Source: Impatiens glandulifera (lineage: Eukaryota > Streptophyta > Magnoliopsida > Ericales > Balsaminaceae). Taken from it: DNA of 64,000 nt. A model generated the notes under the pieces. That model was not told where the DNA came from and searched no databases. It saw only the letters and a list, made by a program, of their open reading frames with translations. Of this stretch, positions 10,203 to 21,597 are shown in pieces. Made by a program: the position numbers and the translations under genes. Within the stretch, counting starts at the first letter, position 1. Every line of letters starts with the position of its first letter. Where the stretch lies: positions 29,943,751-30,007,750 of the forward strand of contig NC_061867.1 in NCBI RefSeq assembly GCF_907164915.1. The letters run 5' to 3'.

Positions 10203-12575
10203 TAACAACTTTAATCTAATAAAAGGGGTTATGGAATTATTTAAGAACGGGAAGATGCTCAAGTAGTGGAACACTACAGTCATGACTCTTATACCCAAAA
10301 CCTCAGTTCTCGAAAAGGTTCAAGATTTTAGACCGATTTCATGCTGCAATGTCGTTTACAAAATAATTTCAAAACGATTTAAAAATGTCATTGGTAAAAT
10401 TGTTAGTTTAAATAAATCTACATTCATTCTTGGTCGAACTATCTCACATAACATTTTGTTAATGTAAAATCTCCTCAAAGGTTATGGGAAGAGAAAAATA
10501 TCCCCGACAGGGACTTTCAAAATTGATATAAAAAAGCCTTTCATTTTGTTAGATGAGAAGCCATTTGGGACTTTATAGTCGTATCGGGTATTCCCTTGAT
10601 TTTTATAGAATGGATCATGTAATGTGTTTCTACCTCTCATTTTATAGTTAGCGTCAATGAGATTCATGGAGGCTACTTCAAGGGTGAAAACGGTGTGAGG
10701 CATGGAGATCCCCTATTATCTTACCTTTTTTCTGTAATCATGGCGATCTTTGAGAGCATCTTTACAACGTTCCTAAAGAATCGACCATACATATTCCACC
10801 CATTTAGTGAGGAGGAGGAGATCACCCATTTATGCTTTGTTGACGATTTGTTCATTCTCGTGCATGCTGACGTAGATTCCATAAAAACTATAAGAGTTGC
10901 ACTAACATTTTTTTCTGAGGTTACAAGTTTGACTATCAATGAGAACAAGAGCTTGGCATTCTATGGAGTATTAAAAGAGGAAACGAAAACAAACATCTAC
11001 AACATCATGGGCATCATAGAAGGAAGCCTCCCGGCAAGATACTTAGGCATATCACTCACAGCAAAACAGATCCAAATCTCGCACTACAGACCATTAATCG
11101 AGAAAGTGAAGAACTCAATTTCCGACTGGGCAGCAAAGAAACATACATATGCTAGAAGAATTGAGCTCGTCAAAAGCGTGGTAATGGGAATTATCGGTTA
11201 CTAGTCGTAGAAGGTAATGAAAGAACTTAATGCGTTAATGAGAAACTTTATTTGGGGAAGCATCGGGAAGAAGGTTAAGTGGACTGCACTTGTAAACCAA
11301 AGGAAGAAGGGGACATAGTGCTTAAGAACTGTGTTGAATGGAACAAAGCATTGACGTATAAGTACCTATGGGCCATCGAGAGCAAACAAGAATCATTCTG
11401 GATCAAATGGGTCCACACTTGGTTTATGAAACACGAATCAAGCTCTTGGACATCCAAATTAAGCGAAAGTATGGGATGGTCGTTAAAGAAAATCCTTAAG
11501 CTAAGAAACAATATTATAGGATTTTTTAACAATAGTTAGGGAGTCGACAGAAACACACTGTTTTGGAATGATCTTTGGTATGAGGACCAACCGCTAATCA
11601 ATAAACAGGAATTCATAAAATTGATGATTAGACGGGACTGCCTAGATGCCAAGGTTATAATCATTAAAGATGGGATATGTAATTGGCTCCTTAGACGAAT
11701 ATCGATGGGCATCACATTCTCAAACATATCAGTAACATCCAATTCAATGAAAGAATAGACGTACACCGATGGAAAGCCGTGGAAAACGGGAAGATGATTT
11801 CAAGAAAAGTGTGGAACACTATCCAAGTGAAGGAGCAAACAGTAGATTGGGTTAATCTGGTCTGGTCGTCAAAGGTTATCCCAAGACACCAATTCATCAT
11901 ATGGTTTGCATTTCGGAAAAGGCTAAACACGAGAGATCGCGTTAGGAAGTAAATGGAAATTCCAAATTCAAGTTGTCTGTTGTGTGAAAGGAATGAAAAA
12001 AAAGTTGATCATCTCCTCAGGAACTGTTCATTTTCCCCGAAACTTTGGAATAAATTTGCAAAAAATATGTAGATTACCAGATCCCTGGAAGACTGGAAAG
12101 AAATCAAGGAAGTGGCTATGAATAAAGCAAAGAGCACAAAATTTAAGTCAAAGATATTCAAATACGGATTTGGCTCAACAATTTACAACATCTAGTAGGA
12201 GAGAAACGCGAGGGCATTCTCGAGGAATCGAAGAATTTTGGAGCAGACCTGGGATGATATTGTAACTGACTATAGCGCGAACAAACAGACGTGGAAAAGA
12301 GCCCCGAAAAATGAACCAAACTAGAACCTCTGCAGGAACTAGAAGGTATCATATCAGGAAGTCACCAAAGAAGATGTTTATTTAGCGAGATAAACGCAAT
12401 TTAAATTTGTTTGTAACTCCGATGATTATTTGTAATTTATTTATTTTTAGACCGCAACGAACTTAATTTTCTAGGTTTGTCTAGGAAAATATAGAAACTC
12501 ATTTGGGTTTTTTTCCGCTTTTGGAAATTTTAATGAAATGACGTTAAGTCGTTTTTCCCCCAAAAAATTAAAAAA
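10203..12575 (+). mobile_element. 5'-truncated LINE (L1-type) with decayed reverse transcriptase
   Basis: The reading is typical of plant L1 ORF2: IPKTSVLEKVQDFRPISCCN and YKIISKRFKNVI (10290-10400), GVRHGDPLLSYLFSVIMA (10690-10745), then the active-site region THLCFVDDLFILVHAD (10830-10865). The C-terminal reverse-transcriptase zinc-binding domain follows, with SSKVIPRHQFIIWFA and SSCLLCERNEKKVDHLL (11865-12020). Endonuclease and N-terminal parts are absent and many stops are present. The 3' end (AATGAAATGACGTTAAGTCG, then a C-run and A-run at 12535-12575) matches the 3' end of the minus-strand LINE at 45639-46729, so the two are of one family. Confidence 0.9.
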
Positions 12576-13059
12576 TATAGAGGAGACGAATGAGTATAAA
12601 CCTTGTCATCGTCTTATTCTGTAACATCATTGTCTAAAAATGGAAAATAATAGATGTGTCGTCGTTTGAAAATAAGTAGTAGAAATCATTTCAAGACGAA
12701 AGTAAATATTTTGAACCAACAAAATTTAGAAAAATAAAAATGGATATGCCACTCATAAGAGAATTGTGTGCCTATTTTAAACATAAATTAACGAACTTAT
12801 AACATTTTAAATGATTTTAGATAATTATGATGTAAATTCAAACAAAAATAAACATACAAAGAGCAATTTCAAACAAAAATAAGATCATGTATAATAAAAT
12901 ATGTAAAACTTAATTGAATGGATATGGGGCATTATACCTATTAACCATTCTTTTAATCCTCGTATAAAATAATAATAAATAATACAATAAAATCATTTCT
13001 TAATAAAGCATATATATATATTTAAAAATAAGTATATACTCCTTAATTCTATCTTAAAT
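12576..13059. other. AT-rich region with dispersed repeat (first copy)
   Basis: No gene. About 12775-12965 (AACATTTTAAAT-ATTTTAGAT, then CAAACAAAAATAA units) closely resembles 16030-16245 in the same orientation. The pair brackets the hAT-like element and its duplication. Confidence 0.5.
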
Positions 13060-14510
13060 TTATAATATAAATATATATATTATATCATTCCTTATTGAGA
13101 AAATCTAAATTGGAAACAAATATAAAAAATCTTTATATTTTATACCAAAAATTATTTGAAGTTATCACAAATCAATATATATGTATTGGAAATAATATTA
13201 TTTAAAATTATCTATAAATTCATGCATATAAATCTATATATATATATATATCAAGGGCTGTAAATAAATCAAGTTGCTCGTGAGTCGCTCGCGAACCACT
13301 CGACCAAAGCTCAACTCGAACTTGACGTTGACCAAGTTCGAGCCGAGCTCGAGCAAACTCGTTTAATATTTGAGCTAAGCTCAAGCTCATATAATACTTG
13401 ATCGATTACTTATCGATCTTTTTCGAGCCTTATACTAAATATTATATTTTTTAAATTTTTTTATATTAAAACCTACAATCTAAAATAAATATTTTTTATT
13501 CATCCTCTCCTTATTCAAAGTTCATATGTTAGACCCACATTATTATTTCATATTTCTCCAAAAGTTCCAAATTAAAAATCATACTTTCCTAATCCGTCAT
13601 CGTTAAATATATCATATTTCTCAAAAAAAATCCAAATTAAAAATCATAATTTCCTAATCGGTTATCGTTAAATATATTATATTATTATTACATATATTCC
13701 ATAAATATATCTACTAAATATATTCTATTATAATAATATATTCTAACAATCATATCATTTATTTATATCATATTCTTTCTTTTATAATATAAATATATAT
13801 ATATATATTATATCATTCCTTAATGAGAGAATAAAACAAATATAAAAAATCTTTATATTTTATACCAAAAATTATTTGAAGTTATCACAAATCAATATAT
13901 ATGTATTGGGAATAATATTATTTTAAATTATCTATAAATTCATGCATATAAATCTACATATATATCAAGGGCTGTAAATAAATCAAGTTGCTCATGAGTC
14001 GCTCGCGAACCACTCGACCAAAGCTCAACTCGAACTTGACTTTGACCAAGGTCGAGCCGAGCTCGAGCAAACTCGTTTAATATTTGAGCTAAACTCAAGC
14101 TCATATAATACTTGATCGATTATTTATCTTTTTCGAGCCTTATACTAAATATTATATTTTTTAAATTTTTTTATATTAAAACTTACAATCTAAAATAAAT
14201 ATTTTTTATTCATCCTCTCCTTATTCAAAGTTCATATGTTAGACCCACATTATTATTTCATATTTCTCCAAAAGTTCCAAATTAAAAATCATACTTTCCT
14301 AATTCGTCATCGTTAAATATATCATATTTCCCAAAAAAAATCCAAATTAAAAATCATAATTTCCTAATCGGTCATCGTTAAATATATTATATTATTATTA
14401 CATATATTCCATAAATATATCTACTAAATATATTATATTATAATAATAATAATATATTCTAACAGTCATATCATTTATTTATATCATATTCTTTCTTTTT
14501 TTTACTAACT
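13060..14510. repeat. 714-bp direct tandem duplication
   Basis: Two adjacent copies, about 13060-13778 and 13779-14505, are nearly identical over the full unit. TCAAGGGCTGTAAATAAATC begins at 13251 and again at 13965, an offset of 714. Differences are a few substitutions and small changes in TA-run length. The unit contains about 190 bases of outside flank plus the left 520 bases of the hAT-like element, so the duplication happened after insertion. Confidence 0.88.
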
Positions 14511-14939
14511 CTCCCTTAGTCAAAACAATCTTCAATTTTCATAATTTCTCTCACTTATTCACAAACACTCTTCCTTCTTCACAATTTTTCACACTTCTTC
14601 ACAAACATTTTTCCCCATTCTCTTACCTCATTTTTTCATATTATTTCATTCGAGAAATAGTAAACTCAAGTTACTCCACAATTTCTTTCGTTAAATAGGT
14701 ATGGGAGTGTTATATTTTTGTTTTGAAAATAAATTTTGGTTTATGTTTTACCTCGAATTCGAGATCGAGTTTGAAAATTTAATTATAGTTCAAGTTTTTC
14801 AAACCGATTCGATCTTGTAGGTAAATAGTCGACTCGAGCTCAAATTATAAACTCTTTCGAGCAGAGCTAATAAATACTTAATTAAATCGAGCTCGAACTG
14901 AAACTAGTTTTAGCTCGACTCGACTCATTTGTAGCCCTA
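13966..14939. mobile_element. non-autonomous hAT-like element
   Basis: The left end reads CAAGGGCTGTAAATAAATC and the right end reads CGACTCATTTGTAGCCCT, imperfect inverted ends of the AGGGCTGTAAATGAG kind. Just inside both ends lie GAGCTCGAGC-rich stretches (13985-14075 and 14820-14930) that can pair with each other. Total length is about 970 bp with no transposase. Flanks are TATATAT on both sides, so an 8-bp target duplication cannot be read reliably. The extra left end at 13252 comes from the tandem duplication. The hAT assignment rests on the terminal wording only. Confidence 0.6.
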
Positions 14940-16719
14940 TATATATCTACACTAAATTATATATATTCTCACATAATTAAATAAGGACGATTCTAATATT
15001 AATGGTTAGATTTATCTAAATTAAATCTTAATTTATATATGAGAAATTAAAACTGAGAGTAGCCCAAATGTACATATACTCATTTTCTCTTTCCTTAGAA
15101 ATTAATTTTCCAATTGATAAGTTCATCAAGTTAGTTTTTCTCTCCATTGATTGAGACACAAAGAGGAAATTGATCTTACCTCAAATGGGGACCAAACGTT
15201 TACAAAAAAACCAATATGCTCTTGATCAAATTGAGCTTATGGTTTAAATATTTTTAATTTAGACCCTTCATAAAATTAGAAATTTTATTTAGGTATCCTC
15301 AATTTATATATTCATGACTAATATCCCATAAGCTCTTGATTTCACATTATATCACATTATTTTGGCTTATATAAAAGATGATATTTGCACGATTATTTAA
15401 TATAATAGTGACCCAAAATTTTTAATAATATGGACCCGTATTATCCAAAACAAAAACATTTTAATATCTAGTTAAGCCTTAAATAAAGAAAAAACATGTG
15501 TTATTTAGATAATAGACAAACAAAATGGAAAATTTTAGTTGTATTTTATGAATTAAGATGTTTTAAAACTAAAACGAATGGACCAACTCTTAAATTTCAA
15601 ATAAAATATTCACAATCAAATACTAACATTAGAATGAGTTTTCATAAAACTTCATTGAACTATGCATATATTCATTTTGGCTACAAGTTTGGTAGGATCT
15701 AAGAATTAGAATCGAACACAAAATAAATATTGATATAATATGTTTGAAAAATAGTACATGTAGGAAATTAATTGATTTTAAAAGGTTTTAGACATATTGT
15801 GTGGATTCATGAAGTAAATGAACTATATGGGGATATCTTCCATAATAATTAGATTTGAACACATATCTCCAATCAATTTATCCTTTTAGGTGTCTAAATA
15901 TGCACATTTTCTGAATCTCATATTATATCATCTCAAATAGGTTCTTCTCAAATAGGTTCTTCTTATGAATAGTTCCTCCACATAGTAGAACTGAGTCTCC
16001 ACCACATTTACAATTTTTTTACATTTTTAATTTCTTTATAAATTAACGGTTTTATAACATTTTAAATAGTTTTAGATATTTATGGTGTAAAATCAAACAA
16101 AAATAAATGTCTAAGGATAAATTTCAAACATAAATAAATGTATAACGTAAAATTTCAAACAAGATCATGTACATAGAGATATTTCAAATTTAATTAAATT
16201 TAAGGGATCATTATACATGTTACTCCCTTTGTATACTCCCCTTGAATGAGTTTGAATAACCATGGAGAATGAAACAGACTTTTTGGAGGTGTCCCTTAGA
16301 GTTTCTTTTAATATTGAGCAACCGTCACAAAGGTCCATTTATTAAATGTCGACTTGATCTGGCATTATTCCTTATAAAACTAGTAAAATACCCTACGTTG
16401 TACGGGAAAAAATATAAATGAAGTTTTTATATGATATTTAATTCAATATGTTTATATATAATGAAAGAAAATATTTATATAAAATTAATAATAAAATAAT
16501 ATATTTATATTAAAAGAAAATATATATACATATATGAACTTACAATATTTAAATTTTTTATAAACGAACTTATATGAACTAAATATTCTTATATAAATAT
16601 AAACATGAACTTACATTATTTTAATTTCTTTATTAATTTTATAAGTTTTTGTTCTTTTTAATGTTAAAGAATAAAAAATTTTAATGTAAATTTTGTGATG
16701 TTCTGCAAAATGTGTAACA
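14940..16719. other. AT-rich region without genes
   Basis: No coding region is supported; the open frame at 15496-15702 has no recognisable content. 16030-16245 is the second copy of the dispersed repeat at 12775-12965. At 16378-16412, ACTAGTAAAATACCCTACG followed by TTGTACGGG resembles a motif common in plant Helitrons and other repeats, but no Helitron end could be defined. Confidence 0.5.
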
Positions 16720-18480
16720 ATCATTAAGAGATACTAAATCGTTGTAATAAGCTAAATTTAACATCTTCAACAAAAAAGGTGTCACCCTCCTTTACACTAA
16801 GTTTAGACAAAGACTTCTATACCCATATGCTTCTAAGATGTGCTGAAATCTTCTTTTTAAATCTATGTAATTGTAATAAAAAGTGATCAGTTATGTTTAC
16901 ATGTTGTGTAGATGAAAGTTAAGATTTTAATTCCATTTAGGTCATCTGGTCCATTAGAGTCATTCCATGTCATATCCATCTGCAAAATGTGTTTTCATAA
17001 CTCAATCATTAAGAAGATACAAAATCGTTAGAAGAAGAAAAACCTAAATTTAACCTCTCCAAAAAAACGGTGTCACCTCCTTTACACCAAAATTTAGACA
17101 GAGACTTATATACTCCACATAGTTCCAATACGTGCTGAAATTTGATACAACTAAAATCATTTAATTACACACCCTTCACAATTAACTACATTATAACTGT
17201 CACTTTATTCTCGTTACTATATTTAACCCTAATACATTTCTCTCTTGTATCAAAATCTTCTTTCTGAATCTATGCAACTATAATGAAAAGTGGTCAGTTA
17301 TACAATTATCAATTCAAGTTTAGTAATGAAAAGAGAATCCAACATAAAAAAAATAAAGGGTTTATGTTTTGTATCATCATCACAACCAAAAATATGTTTA
17401 TAGGTTCATTCATAAACACTTTTGCATTATACTTCTGAAAAAAAGTTAATAAATTTATGGATACAAAAATATGTATTTGGCTGAGATACAATGAAAATAG
17501 AAACCTCCCACTCTAAAAGAGAGTAATATTTGAAAACAAATTTGTATCTAAACATTAATATGATACTTCAAATATTCTAGAGACATTAAGATTTCTTTTA
17601 AAAAAGGTAAGACCTTGATTTATATTGTTTCTCTTTGAGCCAATATGAGTTTATAAGCTGCATATATTACTTCTAAGGTACCATTTCCCGTGACAACACT
17701 CATACAAAAACATTTAATACCACATTCTTCAAAATTTCCTTGAATGATACCCATTTTTCATGTGCTTCTGGATGATCCATTTTGTTATAAACTACCAAAC
17801 ATGTTTCTGAATCTATGTAACTGAAATGAAAAGTTGTCAGTTATATACTTATCAATTCATGTTTAGTAATGAAAAGAGAATCTAACATAAAAAATAAAGA
17901 GTTTATGTTTTGTATCATCATCATAAACAAAAATATGTTTATAGGTTCATTAATAAACACGTGTGCAATATACTTTTGAAAAACTGCTAATAAATTTATA
18001 GATACAGAAAGATGTCCCTATTTGAGATACAATGAAAATTGAGACATCCCACTCTAAAAGAGAGCAATATTTGGAAACAATTTTGTATTTAAATATTAAT
18101 ATAAGATTTTAAATATATTAGAGATATTAAGATTTCTTTTAAATAAAGGGTAAGAACTTTATTTATATTGTCTTCTCTTTGAGCCAGTATGAGTTCATAA
18201 GTTGCAGGTATTGTGGGTACCCTTTCCAGTGGTAGCACTAATACAAAAAACATATAATGTCACGTCCTTTAATATTTTCCTTGAATGATGCCCATTTCTC
18301 ATATGCTTCTGAAAGATCAATTTATTTATAATCTACCCAACATGGTTTTTCAGAAAGCTCTGGAATAAACAATTATATTTCAAGCTGAACTGAATCATAT
18401 TCCTATTCTGGCTGTTCAGATGAACCATCAATAACTTGTACCTAGTTTTCATAATGGTTATAATTAAGAAGTAGCACAGT
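16720..18480 (-). repeat. 543-bp tandem duplication with coding-like minus strand
   Basis: Segments 17269-17811 and 17812-18350 are direct repeats (TCTATG-AACT--AATGAAAAG at 17269 and 17812). A partial third copy starts near 16860, and a related short pair (GTGTCACC-TCCTTTACAC) lies at 16790 and 17069. On the minus strand both copies give peptide pieces of one protein, for example EKPCWVDYK, LSEAYEKWASFKE (18270-18350) and the corresponding EAHEKWVSFKEILKN (17740-17790), and ELILAQRE (about 18180). I do not recognise the family. Stops and frame changes show a pseudogene or transposon remnant. Confidence 0.5.
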
Positions 18481-18924
18481 ATGATGACATTAATGAATAT
18501 ATAATTTCATTTTACCAAAACAAAACATCTTTCTGTGTGACTAAGAAATTCATGGATTAAACCAAAACCTTGGTGAGCGCCCTCGAGTAAACCAGGCAAA
18601 TCTGTGACCACCATTGTTATGTCATAATCGAATTAAACAATGCCTAAAGTTGGAGGTAAAGTGGTGAATTTTTATATAATCTCATAATTAACCCTAGATT
18701 CAATTATAAAAAAAATTTAAAATTGGCTCAAACTTTAAGCAATTAGGAAGAATAAAATTTATTTAGACAGCTTTTAGAATCAAAAGTTGAGAAAATGGTG
18801 GAATGTGCACTCTCATCTGAAAATTATATAAAAGTTTTATTTATTAAAAGAGATGAGAAAGTAAGAACCTCTCTTTGTAATTTCGTCGAACATTTGGTAT
18901 CCTACAACTATCACATCACTCCTC
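18481..18924. other. AT-rich spacer upstream of DUF538 relic
   Basis: Nothing recognisable was found. The open frame starting at 18795 runs out of phase through the DUF538 relic and is not supported. Confidence 0.4.
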
Positions 18925-19138
18925 TGATTCTTCTCATCTCTCCTCTTCCTCGTCGTCTTCATCGCCACCGTCGTCTCATCGGGGGAAGAAGACGATGCAC
19001 TCACCATCTACGATGTCCTGCAACAGAACAATTTTCTAGTAGGTCGTCTACCAAAAAGTGTAACAGAATACAAGATCAATCGAAACTCAAAAAAATCAAT
19101 ATGTACCTTAAGGATACCTGTAGTTACAGCGTGGAATG
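18925..19138 (+). pseudogene. DUF538 family gene fragment
   Basis: Right after an in-frame TGA (18925-18927) the frame reads a hydrophobic signal-peptide-like stretch (SSLLFLVVFIATVVSSG). It then reads ALTIYDVLQQNNFLVGRLP and KSVTEYKI, which is the N-terminal signature of plant DUF538 proteins (YDVL, then PVGLLPKGV). A +1 shift near 19080 restores the expected continuation MYLKDTCSYSVE. The usual ATG is missing and the C-terminal half is absent. It is a secreted-protein gene fragment of unknown function, broken by one stop and one frameshift, about 400 bases from the Mutator-like element. Confidence 0.65.
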
Positions 19139-19530
19139 TTAGTAGAAGACGACGCAATGAACGCCACATCCTCTTGTGTATCAATCTCATTTTCTCGCAC
19201 AACTTCTTTATCTAAAAATTCTGGATTGAATTAAACATTAAAAATAATTGGAGCTCTGCGAAATCTATCAAATAATATAAAAAGAAAATAAAATATAAAT
19301 TAATTATTAAAGTTATAAAAGAAAATAAAAAAAAAATTAATTAGGAAGAAAAAATTAATATATAAAAACGGAAAGAAAGAGAAATTAGTAATTATGAAAT
19401 GAGAGTTAAATTAGTAATTATTGTAAGAGAAAATTTGAGAATTATTATTATTATTAGGTATATTATATCTTATATATATATATATATAAGATAAGAGAGA
19501 AAAAAAATTAGGAAAAAAATTTAATATATA
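19139..19530. other. AT-rich flank of the Mutator-like element
   Basis: Contains a TA run near 19470-19490 and AAAGAGAAATTAG words shared with 23500-23640. No gene is seen. Confidence 0.4.
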
Positions 19531-19539
19531 TAAAATTTT
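19531..19539. repeat. 9-bp target site duplication, left
   Basis: TAAAATTTT directly before the left terminal repeat. The same nonamer lies at 22365-22373. Confidence 0.75.
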
Positions 19540-20303
19540 GGGGGAAATTGGACGAAATGACCCTAAAAATTGGGTTATTTGCCTCCGTGGTCACCCAATA
19601 ATAAATTTGATCTGGTGACCACTTTATTTTTTTTAGACGAAATTACCCTTTTCGCGTAACGCGAAGGGACTTCGCGAAACGCGAAGTGAAACAGTGTGAA
19701 TATATATACTAAAATTTTTTTATTTTCTTCATTTCGTTTCTCTCTCTTCTCTCTCTTCTCTCTCTGTTCTTGTTCGTCGGCGGCGGCGGAACGGCGGCGG
19801 CGGCGAAACTTCGGCGACAGCAACTTCGGCTATGCCTTGAATCTACAAAGATAAGAAACCTTAACCCTGAATCGATGTTTATAATACAGATTTATGCTCT
19901 TATTTCCATATCTTAATTTCAAACCCTAACCCTAACCCAAATCGATTTATGTTCATGTTTCTAATATCTCCATCTGAAAACCCTAAATCAATTTATGTTC
20001 TTATTGTCTATTATCTTCATTTCAAACGATTTATGTTCTTTTTAATGAAACCCTAACCCTAAATCAATTAAATCTGTTCATATTGGTTCATGTTTGTTCA
20101 TATTTGTTAATATTTGTTCATATTGGTTCATATTGGTTCATATTGGTTCATTTTTTGTTCATCTTATTGTTCTTATGTCGATGATGATATTTGCAGATCA
20201 TATGGGTTCCGTTTCACGAAGGGTTTCTCATTACGCGAAGGGCTTATCGTTACGCGAAGGGCTTCTCGTTACGCGAAGGGCTTCTCGTTTCGCGAAGGGC
20301 TTC
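19540..20303 (+). repeat. left terminal inverted repeat of the Mutator-like element
   Basis: From outside in, it contains a GTAACGCGAAGG/TTCGCGAAACGCGAAG palindromic patch (19650-19690), a GGCGGCGGC run (19780-19805) and two telobox clusters (AAACCCTAACCCTAACCC at 19921 and AACCCTAACCC near 20049). TTCATATTGG units of 10-12 bases follow (20085-20155). Five 20-bp units of the GCGAAGGGCTTCTCGTTAC type close it (20207-20303). The right arm carries all of these in reverse order. Confidence 0.85.
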
Positions 20304-21053
20304 CCTTTATGCATTCATAGAGTATGTGCACACAAGAGGCATGAAAGGTCTGTCTGTAATTTGTATAGATCGATGTTATATTTTATATGCGTGTGTTTAT
20401 TTCTTTTCCTGATTCCTAGCCCTACATGTGTTTCCTATAGCTGCATATAAACAAGCTGATGGAATAAAGATTGATAATAGAAGAGTGCTTGTCGATGTTG
20501 AACGAGGTAGAACAGTTCCAAACTGGAAACCTCGTCGACTTCGTAGGGGTCTAGGAACAACCAGGATTGGAGGTGAAGATGTAAATAAAAAACAATTGGG
20601 GAGGTAATTGATTAGGATGCCTTTTACTTTCACAAGCCTTTTTAGAAACTCTATGTGAATTTTTTCTTTATATGTTACCTTCTCAATGTATTTGTTGAAC
20701 AACTTGAGTTAAATTTTGAAGAGGAAAGAATGCAATGATGGTTGTATATCTAATAGAGCTTGCATCCACTACCTATAACAAGTAGACAATATGAGATCTT
20801 TTAATCTGCATAATTTTTATAATTTTCTTCACTTTCATTTCCCATCATGTGTAGGGAAAAATCCCGTGAAAAGGGAAGAGATAGAGAGGGTGATAGGGAG
20901 AAATCTCGTGAGCGATCTTATGAGAAGTCAACGGATCGTGATGAACCGGAGGATGAAGTGGAGGGATTGTATGAACATGAATGTCGTCAACGATACCATT
21001 TCCTCCATTTTTTGTTTTTTTATAGATATATATATGATAACTCTCTAGTCTAG
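20188..21053 (+). pseudogene. captured U1-70K (U1 snRNP 70-kDa) exons in a chimeric frame
   Basis: Three exon pieces of U1 snRNP 70-kDa protein, which binds U1 snRNA and takes part in 5' splice-site selection. Piece a (about 20308-20347) gives YAFIEYVHTRGMK, the end of the RNA-recognition motif. Piece b (20441-20603) gives [20 protein letters not shown] and [13 protein letters not shown]. Piece c (20855 to about 20990) gives the start of the Arg/Glu/Lys/Asp-rich tail (REKSREKGRDREGDREKSRE). Introns remain with GT (20348, 20604) and AG (20439, 20853) and matching phases, so genomic DNA was captured, not cDNA. Joined in silico, the frame is open from 20188 in the terminal repeat to a stop at 21053, but there is no ATG before 20341. 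It is therefore probably not translated from this frame. The N-terminal U1-70K domains and most of the tail are missing. Confidence 0.85.
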
Positions 21054-21597
21054 TTTGAAACTTCTTGGTGAGTATGAATGATAAAAACATTCCATTTTGG
21101 TGAGTTTTATCTTAAATTTCTATCCCAAATTGTAAATAACAAAAATATGTTTATCATTTAATTTCTTTAGGTGAGATGAAAGTACAATATTACATTAATA
21201 ATTAGAAAAGTTTCATATATATCTGATTATAAAAATAAAACAGACAAAAGAAATGAAGCTTCCTTTTAATTAGAGTATCTAAGGAAATGAAACTTATTTT
21301 AATTTCCATTAGGATTAGGTTTAATAATGCAAATTGGATTAAAGTCCCTTAATATGAAGGGAAGTTTATCCAAGTCCAATCTCAATTTCTCTATGTCTCC
21401 CCCCTATCAAAATGCAATTCTACAAACAAACCCTTTAACATATAATTATAGAACACCTAAATGAAAACAACTCAATTGTATTGACTATTGAGAAAACCCT
21501 TCATCCATAACACTTAGCCAGTTTTCGTTTTGCTGTAAGTACTTCTTCACCGAATTCCGACCCATTTCTTTCAATATCTTCGCCCAAGATTAGATTC
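21054..21597 (-). other. interior of the Mutator-like element, possible second captured fragment
   Basis: 21054-21480 is AT-rich with no recognised gene. At 21500-21597 the minus strand, running directly on from the right terminal repeat, reads LGEDIERNGSEFGEEVLTAK and RKLAKCYG. It has a better base composition than the surroundings and could be another captured exon. I do not recognise the source. Confidence 0.35.

Noticed and set aside
13251..13965. Two separate hAT-like insertions in tandem
   Set aside because: The left copy has no right end and shares outside flank with the second; a tandem duplication explains both.
16378..16412. Helitron based on the ACTAGTAAAATACCC motif
   Set aside because: No 5' TC start, no 3' hairpin with CTRR end and no Rep/Hel coding could be located.
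19575..19823. Minus-strand frame in the left terminal repeat with Arg-rich start, and its mirror at 22090-22401
   Set aside because: Kept in both arms only because the arms are copies. The Arg/Glu runs come from GGC and GAGA repeats, and no domain was recognised.
19921..19940. Interstitial telomere as sign of a chromosome end or fusion
   Set aside because: Only two to three AACCCTA units, mirrored in the other arm of the same transposon; too short for a telomere relic.
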